The notes beneath the pieces were generated by a model. It did not search any database, was not told where the DNA came from, and saw only the letters and a program-made list of their open reading frames with translations. A DNA stretch of 64,000 bases from Acinetobacter suaedae (GTDB taxonomy: Bacteria; Pseudomonadota; Gammaproteobacteria; Pseudomonadales; Moraxellaceae). Positions 55,533-63,983 of the stretch are shown in pieces. The stretch lies in assembly GCF_008630915.1 (NCBI RefSeq), contig NZ_CP043909.1:1116001-1180000 (forward strand). Direction: 5' to 3'. Made by a program: the position numbers and the translations under genes. The first letter of the stretch is position 1; every line of letters starts with the position of its first letter.

Positions 55533-58292
55533 ATGTTCAAGACGATTTATGCCGCATTAGAACAACTTGGTTTAACTGCACAAAAGCGTGCAATTCATAT
55601 TCAATTTTCAAATCCTGCTTTAGCCAATCAGGTGTTTTTACAGCGTATTGAAGGTACGCATAGTCTAAATGGTGGGGTTAGCGCAGAACTCACCTGCCTA
55701 TCAACGGACGCAACCATCCCCTTAAAACAGTTTATTGGTTCTCAAGCGGCTGTTGATTCCGTAACAGACTCAGGCGCTCTATTTAGAACCACAGGGATCA
55801 TCACTGAAGCTGTACAAGGACAATCCGATGGCAGTCTGACCTTGTATAAACTCAAACTACAAGATGCAACTGCACTGTGGCATAAACGCCGAAACAGCCG
55901 TGTGTTTATGAATAAAACCGTGGTGGACATCCTTCAAGTATTGTTTAAGGAATGGCAGCAACGCAGCCAGTTGTTTGCATCGAGTCTCACCCTTGATCTG
56001 AGTGGACTTACCCAAGACTATGATGTTCGTCCATTTGTCATGCAACAAAACCAAACAGATGCAGAATTTCTAACCAATTTAATGCGTAGTGAAGGCATTA
56101 ACTGGCTGATCGACGAAGCCCAACTCACTGTTGCCAACAGCAACAGTCCAATCCAAGCCCAAAAACTCCGTTTGATCGATGACAACAGCCAATACCAAGC
56201 CCTAGAACGAAGAACAATTCGCTACCATCGTAGCAGTGCTACCGAACAATACGACAGCATGACCAGCCTCATTGCAGAACGTTCGCTACAACCGACCGCA
56301 GTCCATATCCAACGCTGGCAAGCTGATGCCTTAGAACAAGAAGATGGGGCAGGTAGCGTCCAAAGCAAACACCAACATAGCCAACAATACGACAACGCTA
56401 GTCTAGGACTCGAAGATGTATGGCACTTCACTCCAGCATGGATGCAAGACCTGAATGGTGAAGATGGTGCAACCGCTTCAGGCAACACCCAAATCGAAAA
56501 ACTGAACCAACACCTCAGTCACTACCACGATGCCCAAGCCAAACAATTTATCGCCAATACTACCGTACGAGACACCCAAGTGGGTTATTGGTTTAAACTC
56601 AACGAACACCCTGAAGTTGATCAACATTCATCTTCAGATCAGGAGTTCTTAATCACGAAAAAGGATTGGTTTAATCAAAACAACCTTCCTAAAGATTTGA
56701 ATGATCAAATCAACCAATTAGTAGAACAAAGCCAATGGCAGCATTCAAGCAAGAGTGAAGAACGCCAAGCCAACCAACTGACGCTACAACGCCGTAACAT
56801 CAAAACCGTACCCGAATACCACCCACTGCAACACCGTCCAACTGCTCACCCACAACGTGCAAGAGTAGTGGGACCCGAAGGCGAAGAAATCCATGTGGAT
56901 GAATGGGGACGAATCAAAGTTCGCTTCCTATTTACCCGCAATGACGACCATAGCCACGATGGTGGCGCAGGCAGCAACAACAACGATACCGATTCAGCAT
57001 GGGTGGACGTACTAACCCCGTGGGCAGGCGAAGGCTATGGCGCACGCTTCCTACCCCGCATTGGTGAAATCGTCGTCATCGACTTCTTTGATGGCAACAT
57101 CGACCGTCCCTTTGTCACAGGACGACTCCACGAAGCACAACGCAGTCCAACAAAATTCGATGACCAAGGCAAATTACCTGATACCAAAAAACTAGCAGGG
57201 ATCAAATCCAAAGAATACCAAGGTTCAGGCTACAACCAACTACGCTTTGATGACACCACTGGACAGATCAGCGCGCAACTACAAAGTAGCCATGCAGCCA
57301 GCCAACTCAATCTCGGCAAACTCAGCCATCCCAAATCAGAAGCAGAAAGCGAAGACCGAGGCGAAGGCTTTGAACTACGCACTGACCAATGGGGCGCGAT
57401 CCGAGCAGGGGAAGGCTTACTGATCACCACCCATGCACAAGAACAGGCACAAGGCAATCATCTCGAAGCACAAACAGCCAAACAACAACTGGAAGGCAAC
57501 CAAAACAATGCCAAAGCCCTGAGTGAAGTGGCAAAGAACCAACAAACGGATGAATTGGAGTCGGTAGAGCAGCTCAAAAGCTTTGCAGAAGAAATTCAGC
57601 AAGATATAGCCAAATTCAACAAAGCCTTACTATTACTCAGCTCACCAAATGGCATCGGACTTAGCACATCAGAAGACATCCATCTATCCGCAGATGGACA
57701 ACTAAACCAATTTGCAGGGGACAGTGTTAACCTGACCACACAAAAGAACATGATTGCCCAAGTCAGTCAAAAGATCAGTTTATTTGCAGCACAAAATGGA
57801 ATTAAACAAGTGGCAGGCAAAGGTAAGGTTGAGATACAGGCGCAGACAGATGGGGCTGACTTGATTGCACGTGGCGATATTCAGATTATCTCGACTGAAG
57901 ATACCATTTATTTCATAGCAAAAAAGAAAATTGTTATGACGGGTGGTAGTTCAAGGATTGAAATTAGTGGTGGTGGAATTTTCCCAACGACGGGTGGTAA
58001 GTTCGAGGCAAAAGCTGGTCAGCATTTGTTTATGGGAGGTGCGCAAGTTGCGATGCCAGATGTAAAGTTAAATAGTAAACCTTGCTATTTAACTTTTGAA
58101 ATCGTGGATCTCGCAGGTAAGCCAGCGAAAAATGTGGAATATATTGCTTTTAGGGCAGATGGCAGCCAACAAATTGGTCGAACCAATGCAGCAGGTCAAA
58201 CGCAAAGATTCCAAACAGAGAGTTCAGAGCAAATTTCTATCCATATAAGTGATGAAAATGCTTCTAAGTATAAGCTTGTGTCAAAGGGTTAA
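55533..58292 (+). CDS. vgrG: Type VI secretion spike protein VgrG with C-terminal extension
   Basis: 919 residues. The N-terminal gp27-like part (1-400) includes FLTNLMRSEGINWLID; the gp5 OB fold begins HPQRARVVGPEGEEIHVDEWG (split about 440-460) with GRIKVRF; a helical insertion leads to the DUF2345 beta-prism (about 695-830). Residues about 849-919 form an extra beta module (YLTFEIVDLAGKPAKNVEY...GRTNAAGQTQ). It forms the T6SS tip and carries the downstream effector. Bases up to about 57.8 kb are C-rich and then turn AT-rich, suggesting a swapped 3' end. The effector gene follows 6 bp later. Confidence 0.96.
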   Translation: MFKTIYAALEQLGLTAQKRAIHIQFSNPALANQVFLQRIEGTHSLNGGVSAELTCLSTDATIPLKQFIGSQAAVDSVTDSGALFRTTGIITEAVQGQSDGSLTLYKLKLQDATALWHKRRNSRVFMNKTVVDILQVLFKEWQQRSQLFASSLTLDLSGLTQDYDVRPFVMQQNQTDAEFLTNLMRSEGINWLIDEAQLTVANSNSPIQAQKLRLIDDNSQYQALERRTIRYHRSSATEQYDSMTSLIAERSLQPTAVHIQRWQADALEQEDGAGSVQSKHQHSQQYDNASLGLEDVWHFTPAWMQDLNGEDGATASGNTQIEKLNQHLSHYHDAQAKQFIANTTVRDTQVGYWFKLNEHPEVDQHSSSDQEFLITKKDWFNQNNLPKDLNDQINQLVEQSQWQHSSKSEERQANQLTLQRRNIKTVPEYHPLQHRPTAHPQRARVVGPEGEEIHVDEWGRIKVRFLFTRNDDHSHDGGAGSNNNDTDSAWVDVLTPWAGEGYGARFLPRIGEIVVIDFFDGNIDRPFVTGRLHEAQRSPTKFDDQGKLPDTKKLAGIKSKEYQGSGYNQLRFDDTTGQISAQLQSSHAASQLNLGKLSHPKSEAESEDRGEGFELRTDQWGAIRAGEGLLITTHAQEQAQGNHLEAQTAKQQLEGNQNNAKALSEVAKNQQTDELESVEQLKSFAEEIQQDIAKFNKALLLLSSPNGIGLSTSEDIHLSADGQLNQFAGDSVNLTTQKNMIAQVSQKISLFAAQNGIKQVAGKGKVEIQAQTDGADLIARGDIQIISTEDTIYFIAKKKIVMTGGSSRIEISGGGIFPTTGGKFEAKAGQHLFMGGAQVAMPDVKLNSKPCYLTFEIVDLAGKPAKNVEYIAFRADGSQQIGRTNAAGQTQRFQTESSEQISIHISDENASKYKLVSKG

Positions 58293-58298
58293 AAAATA

Positions 58299-61292
58299 AT
58301 GAATAAATATAATGTCCTCGAATATACCCTTATTTTTTACAACCAAAGAAACAAAAGCTTGGCAAATGTTAAGTACACGCTTATTTTTTTTCCACAGCAA
58401 GGAGAGCGTATTACTTATACAGGTGTGACTGATGAACGTGGGCAAACCAAACCGATTGAACTTACCGCAAATGGTAAGCTTCATGTCTTTGTTGAAGGGC
58501 ATCAAACCATTTTTAGTCCGAGAAAGCTGATTAAGCCTATTTTAGCTGAAGGCACAAATGTTATTGAGATTAAAGAACGTCGTTTGGATGACAATCTGAA
58601 ATTCATAACAAAAGAACAGTATGAACTTCAACAAGAAAAATCAAGACAAGCTCGTGCTGAGTTACAAAATCAAGCAAAGACCACACCTAAGGGAAGTTTC
58701 TTTAATCGTTCCCAGATGCCTCCTGCTTTTCATCAGGGCGTACAAAGACTTGAGCAGAGTTTTAATATGCCCTATGAGGAATACAAAAAGAACAATACAC
58801 GCTTAACCAAAGAAAGAAAGTATTTCAAATTTAAAATGTATGTTTTGTACCGTTTTGCCGATAGTCGGGGCAATGGTATCCCGAATATGAGTTATCAAAT
58901 TTTTGGGGAAGGTCAGGATAAACCGTTAGTCGGACTTCGACCAACACCAACCGATCAAAATGGTTATACACAACTCGCAGAGACCTATTTAAAGAGTCAA
59001 GTTAAATACCCATTGGGCAGTACCTCAAAAAAGAGTGAGTTGTTTGAGCCTATTACCTGTGTGGATAAACAAGTCATTCATCAGATCATTTTTCCAGTAG
59101 CACGTGCAACGACTAATCCTAATATTGACCATACCGAAAATTTGGGAGAAGCACAAAAACCGCCGATTGTGATCAATCCACATAACAATGAAGTGTTGAT
59201 TCTGCCGCCTGCACTTTATGCGGAGTTTGATCGAAAAACCAAAGTGTTATCAGATGCTATAAAAGATGTGCATAAAGCCAATGCTGATCTCACTCGTCAG
59301 ATTCAAAGTCGACGTCTTGAAGAAATCAAGGAGCTTGAAAAAAGACTGAATATCAATCAGCAAAAAGCCATTGAAAAAATAAATGGTGAATTTAAACAAG
59401 TTACAGACTTACAAGAAGTTTGGATCGTTGAAACAACAGGTAAAAAAGGGCAGGCTGCTTCTAAATATGACTTGGGCAGACGCTATTTAAAAGTTTCTGA
59501 CTATGAAAGCTATAGGCAAGAACGTTTAAATGAAGAAAAACAAGTTCAAATTATAGGGGAAAATGGAGAGGTTGCATCACCGAGCTTTATCAGAAGGGAG
59601 TTTCAAAAATTAGGACAACAGTTGCTGACCGCAAAAAAATCAGTGGGCGGTGATAAAGCTGTTTATAACCTGATTGGTGGTTTGGGCGGTGAAATTGCTG
59701 AAGAATATGTCAACAGTAATGACGTCACTGTTAATCAGGAAGCACAGTGGATGCGCATGGTTGCAGGTGCTGGTGGTGAAGGGATGATCAGTGCATCTTC
59801 CGCTGGACTCAAAATGAAAGTAAGTGGAGATGCTTCTGTTAAATGGACGCTGTTTGAGGGGGTAAAAGAATGGCGTCGGTTCTATCCGTGTGAGTCAGGA
59901 TGGACGCTAGAAATTGAAAATTATGATTTAGGTACGATTCGTTTTTTAATTGGTGCCGAGTTATCAGGTTTCTCGGGTGCCAATCTGGGGATTGCAGGAA
60001 ATCTATCGGTTGATATTACCCATCAAGGTACGACTCAAATGTTATCTGCCGTGGTCCGTGAGCCAGAGCAGTCGATGACGAATATGCTAAATCGTGAGCG
60101 TAAACCGATGTTTGAACCCGCAAAAGGTGGTTTAAAAGAAATTGCTGCTGATCAGAACAGTGGCAAGCCACAAGCAACCGTAGGTGTGGAGGCATTTATT
60201 GGTGCGCAAATTCAAGGCGTATTAAAAGGCGGAATAGAGTGGTTCAAACCGAGTGCAGATAGCAGTGGAGAGGGAGAATTTGTCACCATCGCTGCGGTGT
60301 CTGCTGGTGCAGCAGTCAGTGCAGGTGCAGGGGCACAAGGGCAGTTTCAGATAGTGTATCATGCGGGCTGTTTTAAGGTTCGTGCCGCAGCGCATTTATG
60401 TTGGGGTATTGGTGCAAAAGGGATTGCGACATTTACCGTAGGGACTGAGCATATCCTCAACTATATTGGTTTTATTAAATTGCAGTTATTGCAAGCAGGG
60501 TTTAGAAGTTTAGTCTATATCTCGGGACAAGCTTTCTCTTTAATGTCCCAAATTTTAGCCGTTTGTATTGGTGAGGACCATCTTTTAACTAAAGGGGCTA
60601 AGCACTTAGCTGATCAATACGCCATTTGGCTTGAAAAGCTTAATGTGGATCAAGAACGTTTAAAAACAGCTAATCATGTAAACTCCGCTAAAGGACGAGA
60701 GGAGTTAATCATTGCCCCACCAGAAACCAAAGGCATCTTACTGTATGCAGTGACCCATTGGAGTGATCGTACCGCCCCGATTTTTGATATTCGGGTGTCT
60801 TTTAGTGAGCGAGAGGTTCAGTTTTTCCCTGCACGAAAAACCGCAGTGATTAACATCTTAAAAACCTGTATCACCGTAGCAGAATGGCAAAATACCATTC
60901 AACATATTCATCCGAGAGCGAAGAAGTTAAATTCCTCTGAGTTTGGTAAGGTTGAAGGGGACTTGATTCGCTTTTTAAATTATGGCAGTGATAAAAAATA
61001 TGCGGAAGATATTATTCGCTGTATTAATCAAGGCATTGATTATGCAGGAAGCAATATTAATCAGTGGCTCAAAGACTATTTGAAATATCGTAAGGGAGCA
61101 AGGGCGGTGACTGGAACTTCATGGAACTATATGTTGGTGCAAAATCAAGATGACTATCGTTTTGAGCAATTACGCATGCAGCAAGGCATATCGAGAGGGT
61201 TTGAGGAGCAGGCGTTGATGGCGAGTAACCTTGAAATATTAGCGCCTTTTGAACAGGATAAATCTGAGGAGTCTAAGGTGTACCATGTTTAA
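58299..61292 (+). CDS. Putative VgrG-linked type VI secretion effector
   Basis: 997 residues. Two beta modules at about 1-95 and 183-280 share the V-x-Y...G-x-T-D-x-x-G-x-T pattern of the VgrG tail. A coiled coil follows (about 304-370, LSDAIKDVHKANADLTRQIQ), then a Gly/Ala-rich stretch (VTIAAVSAGAAVSAGAGAQG, about 661-680) and a hydrophobic segment (about 717-757), then a soluble C-terminal domain. No catalytic motif is recognised. Position 6 bp after vgrG, and convergent lipoprotein genes as likely immunity, suggest a toxin acting at the inner membrane or periplasm. The last 112 bp are duplicated at 62423-62534. Confidence 0.75.
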   Translation: MNKYNVLEYTLIFYNQRNKSLANVKYTLIFFPQQGERITYTGVTDERGQTKPIELTANGKLHVFVEGHQTIFSPRKLIKPILAEGTNVIEIKERRLDDNLKFITKEQYELQQEKSRQARAELQNQAKTTPKGSFFNRSQMPPAFHQGVQRLEQSFNMPYEEYKKNNTRLTKERKYFKFKMYVLYRFADSRGNGIPNMSYQIFGEGQDKPLVGLRPTPTDQNGYTQLAETYLKSQVKYPLGSTSKKSELFEPITCVDKQVIHQIIFPVARATTNPNIDHTENLGEAQKPPIVINPHNNEVLILPPALYAEFDRKTKVLSDAIKDVHKANADLTRQIQSRRLEEIKELEKRLNINQQKAIEKINGEFKQVTDLQEVWIVETTGKKGQAASKYDLGRRYLKVSDYESYRQERLNEEKQVQIIGENGEVASPSFIRREFQKLGQQLLTAKKSVGGDKAVYNLIGGLGGEIAEEYVNSNDVTVNQEAQWMRMVAGAGGEGMISASSAGLKMKVSGDASVKWTLFEGVKEWRRFYPCESGWTLEIENYDLGTIRFLIGAELSGFSGANLGIAGNLSVDITHQGTTQMLSAVVREPEQSMTNMLNRERKPMFEPAKGGLKEIAADQNSGKPQATVGVEAFIGAQIQGVLKGGIEWFKPSADSSGEGEFVTIAAVSAGAAVSAGAGAQGQFQIVYHAGCFKVRAAAHLCWGIGAKGIATFTVGTEHILNYIGFIKLQLLQAGFRSLVYISGQAFSLMSQILAVCIGEDHLLTKGAKHLADQYAIWLEKLNVDQERLKTANHVNSAKGREELIIAPPETKGILLYAVTHWSDRTAPIFDIRVSFSEREVQFFPARKTAVINILKTCITVAEWQNTIQHIHPRAKKLNSSEFGKVEGDLIRFLNYGSDKKYAEDIIRCINQGIDYAGSNINQWLKDYLKYRKGARAVTGTSWNYMLVQNQDDYRFEQLRMQQGISRGFEEQALMASNLEILAPFEQDKSEESKVYHV

Positions 61293-61308
61293 GGGTACAG
61301 TACACCTT
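61275..61308. terminator. Hairpin at the convergent effector/lipoprotein junction, copy 1
   Basis: Arms AAGGTGTAC (61275-61283) and GTACACCTT (61300-61308) spanning the effector stop codon. No T run; it may slow both converging transcripts. Confidence 0.55.
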
Positions 61309-61316
61309 GAAAATGA

Positions 61317-62291
61317 TCAAGGATTGGCTGCACAACGCACTGAGTTATTTAGATTAAAATCAAAATAATATTTCTCATTTGCAGATTCTTTTACTAGTTT
61401 AGGATCAGCAACAGGATGCATGGCATGGCGTTGTATGGTTAAACCATTCCCCCCCATGTGCATATTTTGCCCATCATCAGGTGCAGAACTGCGGACCACT
61501 TTTAGAGTGCCTGTCGCTGGACCCTGCGGATTTTTCTCAGGTGATTTACTGTAGTACTCAGGATCGTACCAGTCCAGCATCCATTCATAATTATCCGTTA
61601 GCATGTCGTACAGACCTAAAGGACTTGGCGGAAATTGTTGTAATATAGAGACATTTTTATACACTCTAAATTTATCTTGTGATTGTTGTCGTTGTTCGAA
61701 GCTCCAAATATTACGACCAATATCGATTTTGCCGTTGTCTGTGGCGAAGAGAACATATTGTCCACGATTACGAGCAGCATATTCCCATTGTGCCTCGGTC
61801 GGTAAGTCCATATTTAAGTTGATCTGCTGACCGAGCCATTGACAATAATCGCGTGCTTGTTGCCAATTGATGCCTGCTGCTGAAGTAGGGATACGATATT
61901 TTTTTATAAGCTCATCAAACTTCCCTACTTTTTTTTGTCCTGTGACATCGGTATAGACATCAAAATCGGCATAAGTGGCTTTGGTGGCACTAAGATGAAA
62001 GTCATCCAAAGTGACTTTGTGTAGAGGACTGCTGTCTCCGCCAGCATAGGGAAGTTTATCAATACTATGTTCAGGACCAAAGTCACCCATCATAAAGGTT
62101 CCACCTTTGACCAAGATGAGATTCTTTTTGGTTTTTTCTAACAGTTGTTGTAATTGTTTTTGTTGTTCAGCAGATAGATTTGCTTTGGTGGTTGGTGTTT
62201 GTGCGTTTTGATTTGGATTTGAAGTGGGTTTGGCACAAGCGGATAGCGCCACACTAGAAAGTAAAATGATGGCAAGATTTTGTTTAATCAT
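61317..62291 (-). CDS. FGE-sulfatase-fold lipoprotein, likely effector immunity protein, copy 1
   Basis: 324 residues. Lipobox SACA (Cys19). The formylglycine-generating-enzyme/SUMF1 fold is clear: LVKGGTFMMGDFG, VTLDDFHLSATKATYADFDV, and MDLPTEAQWEYAARN. The two active-site Cys of true FGE are absent (the region reads DDGQNMHMGGNGLTIQRHAM), so it is not an active FGE. The periplasmic lipoprotein location and the position beside the effector suggest immunity. Paralogue at 62553; the two are nearly identical along most of their length. Confidence 0.85.
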   Translation of the reverse strand: MIKQNLAIILLSSVALSACAKPTSNPNQNAQTPTTKANLSAEQQKQLQQLLEKTKKNLILVKGGTFMMGDFGPEHSIDKLPYAGGDSSPLHKVTLDDFHLSATKATYADFDVYTDVTGQKKVGKFDELIKKYRIPTSAAGINWQQARDYCQWLGQQINLNMDLPTEAQWEYAARNRGQYVLFATDNGKIDIGRNIWSFEQRQQSQDKFRVYKNVSILQQFPPSPLGLYDMLTDNYEWMLDWYDPEYYSKSPEKNPQGPATGTLKVVRSSAPDDGQNMHMGGNGLTIQRHAMHPVADPKLVKESANEKYYFDFNLNNSVRCAANP

Positions 62292-62422
62292 CTTTTTTTA
62301 AATCATTAGGTTGCAGATATTGTCTAAATTTTAAGGGAGTTTGCTGGGATTGAAAAGAAACATTGTGTTAAGTATTCCAAACGGAATGTTATCTGTGCAC
62401 CCGAGGTGTAATTTAAAATACG

Positions 62423-62534
62423 GCAAGGCATATCGAGAGGGTTTGAGGAGCAGGCGTTGATGGCGAGTAACCTTGAAATATTAGCGCCTTTTGAACAGGA
62501 TAAATCTGAGGAGTCTAAGGTGTACCATGTTTAA
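62423..62534 (+). pseudogene. Duplicated 3' end of the effector gene
   Basis: 112 bp identical to 61181-61292, the last 36 codons and stop of the effector gene, with no coding sequence before it. The copy offset is exactly 1242 bp. It shows that the tandem duplication of the lipoprotein gene began inside the effector 3' end. Confidence 0.9.
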
Positions 62535-62545
62535 AGGTACACCTT
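62517..62545. terminator. Hairpin after the effector remnant, copy 2
   Basis: Arms AAGGTGTACC (62517-62526) and GGTACACCTT (62536-62545), a longer match than in copy 1, adjacent to the end of the second lipoprotein gene. Confidence 0.55.
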
Positions 62546-62552
62546 AATAGGA

Positions 62553-63527
62553 TTAGGAGTTGGCTGCACAACGTACTGAATTATTTTGATTATAATAAAA
62601 AGGATAGTCTTTTTTTGAGTAATATTCTACAAATTTAGGGTCAGCGACAGGATGTATGGCATGACGCTGCATGGTTAAGCCCTTTCCAGCCATGTGCATA
62701 TTTTGTCCATCATCAGGTTCTGAACTTCGTACTACTTTTAAGGTACCTGTTGCAGGACCTTGTGGATTTTTTTCAGGCGATTTACTGTAGTACTCAGGGT
62801 CGTACCAGTCCAGCATCCATTCATAGTTATCGGTTAACATATCATAGAAGCCTAAAGGACTTGGGGGAAACTTCTGCAATATTGATATATTCTTTCTCGC
62901 CTTATATTCTCTATTAGATGCTTTTTTTTGTTCAAAGCTCCAAATATTACGACCAATATCGATTTTACCATTATCGGTTGCATATAGGACGTATTGCCCA
63001 CGATTACGAGCAGCATATTCCCATTGCGCCTCGGTCGGTAAATCCATGTTTAAGTTGAGCTGTTGACCGAGCCATTGGCAATAATCACGTGCTTGCTGCC
63101 AATTGATGCCTGCTGCAGAGGTAGGAATACGGTATTTAATTGAAAACTCATCAAAGACCCCAACTTTTTTTTGTCCAGTGACATCGGTATAGACATCAAA
63201 ATCTGCATATGTGGCTTTGGTGGCACTGAGATGAAAGTCATCCAAAGTGACTTTGTGTAGAGGACTGCTGTCTCCACCAGCATAGGGAAGTTTATCAATA
63301 CTATGTTCAGGACCAAAGTCACCCATCATAAAGGTTCCACCTTTGACTAAGATGAGATTCTTTTTGGTTTTTTCTAACAATTGTTGCAATTGTTTTTGTT
63401 GCTCAGGGGATAGATTTGCTTTGGTGGTTGGTGCTTGTGCGTTTTGATTTGGATTTGAAGTAGATTTGGCGCAAGCGGATAGCGCCATACTAGAAAGTAG
63501 AATGATCGCAAGATTTTGTTTAATCAT
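62553..63527 (-). CDS. FGE-sulfatase-fold lipoprotein, likely effector immunity protein, copy 2
   Basis: 324 residues from ATG 63527; an ATG five codons upstream is in frame here but is followed by a stop in copy 1, so MIKQNLAIILLSS is the shared start. Same lipobox and fold as copy 1. Differences cluster in two regions (KVGVFDEFSIKYR, about 118-130; KKASNREYKARKNISILQKF, about 200-219) and near the C-terminus (FVEYYSKKDYPFYYNQ). The FGE active Cys pair is again missing. Divergence in patches suggests adaptation to different effector variants. Confidence 0.85.
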   Translation of the reverse strand: MIKQNLAIILLSSMALSACAKSTSNPNQNAQAPTTKANLSPEQQKQLQQLLEKTKKNLILVKGGTFMMGDFGPEHSIDKLPYAGGDSSPLHKVTLDDFHLSATKATYADFDVYTDVTGQKKVGVFDEFSIKYRIPTSAAGINWQQARDYCQWLGQQLNLNMDLPTEAQWEYAARNRGQYVLYATDNGKIDIGRNIWSFEQKKASNREYKARKNISILQKFPPSPLGFYDMLTDNYEWMLDWYDPEYYSKSPEKNPQGPATGTLKVVRSSEPDDGQNMHMAGKGLTMQRHAIHPVADPKFVEYYSKKDYPFYYNQNNSVRCAANS

Positions 63528-63829
63528 CTTTTTTAAAATCATTAGGTTGCAGATATTGCCTAAATTTTAAGGGAGTTTGTTGGGATTGAAAAGAAATGTT
63601 GTGTTAGCAGGATTTTACCATGAGGGGGATATCGTTGATTTGACTGTATAAGCGCTTTGTTAAATGTGAAACTCCTGCCAAATATGAAAGGAACTTTTTT
63701 AAAGTTCCTTTTTTTATTTTTGTATTTTTTCATTTGTATATGAAAAAAGCATTAGCCTTGAGAAGCATAGTTTTTTTATAAAAAAGGACTTGTCAGCAGA
63801 AAGGTTTATCACTAATATACACATCCATC
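63528..63829. promoter_or_regulatory. Right-end region of the island and second tRNA-Leu promoter
   Basis: 302 bp. 63528-63607 matches the region before copy 1 of the lipoprotein gene and should hold its promoter. 63676-63715 repeats 53707-53746 exactly (tRNA-Trp 3' end TGCCA plus terminator). The second tRNA-Leu promoter, TTGTCA-17 bp-TAATAT, is at 63790-63817. Confidence 0.7.
63676..63715 (+). repeat. 40-bp direct repeat, right copy
   Basis: Exact copy of 53707-53746, here without an intact tRNA-Trp before it (only CTCCTGCCA remains), placed 114 bp before the second tRNA-Leu. Confidence 0.85.
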
Positions 63830-63914
63830 GGGGGCGTGGCGAAATTGGTAGACGCACTGGATTTAGGTTCCAGCGCCGCAAGGTGTAAGAGTTCGAGTCT
63901 CTTCGCCCCCACCA
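63830..63914 (+). tRNA. tRNA-Leu (anticodon UAG), second copy
   Basis: 85 nt, identical in sequence to the gene at 53484-53568, with the same promoter elements and a following hairpin (GCAAG..CTTGC, T run). Confidence 0.96.
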
Positions 63915-63983
63915 AATTTAAAGAGCAAGCGTATCTTGCTTTTTTTATGGTTAAGTCTGATATGATTTAATCATGCATGTTCT

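Noticed and set aside
55533..58292. Phage tail spike cluster instead of T6SS
   Set aside because: VgrG has the fused gp27-gp5-DUF2345 layout and no baseplate or tail genes are nearby.
61317..63527. Active formylglycine-generating enzymes or sulfatase maturation factors
   Set aside because: Fold is right but the catalytic Cys pair is absent and no sulfatase gene is nearby.
53707..63715. Prophage or integrative element with the 40-bp repeats as att sites
   Set aside because: No integrase, excisionase or phage structural genes; the second copy is followed by a whole tRNA-Leu, which fits a tRNA array better than simple site-specific insertion. Kept only as a repeat.
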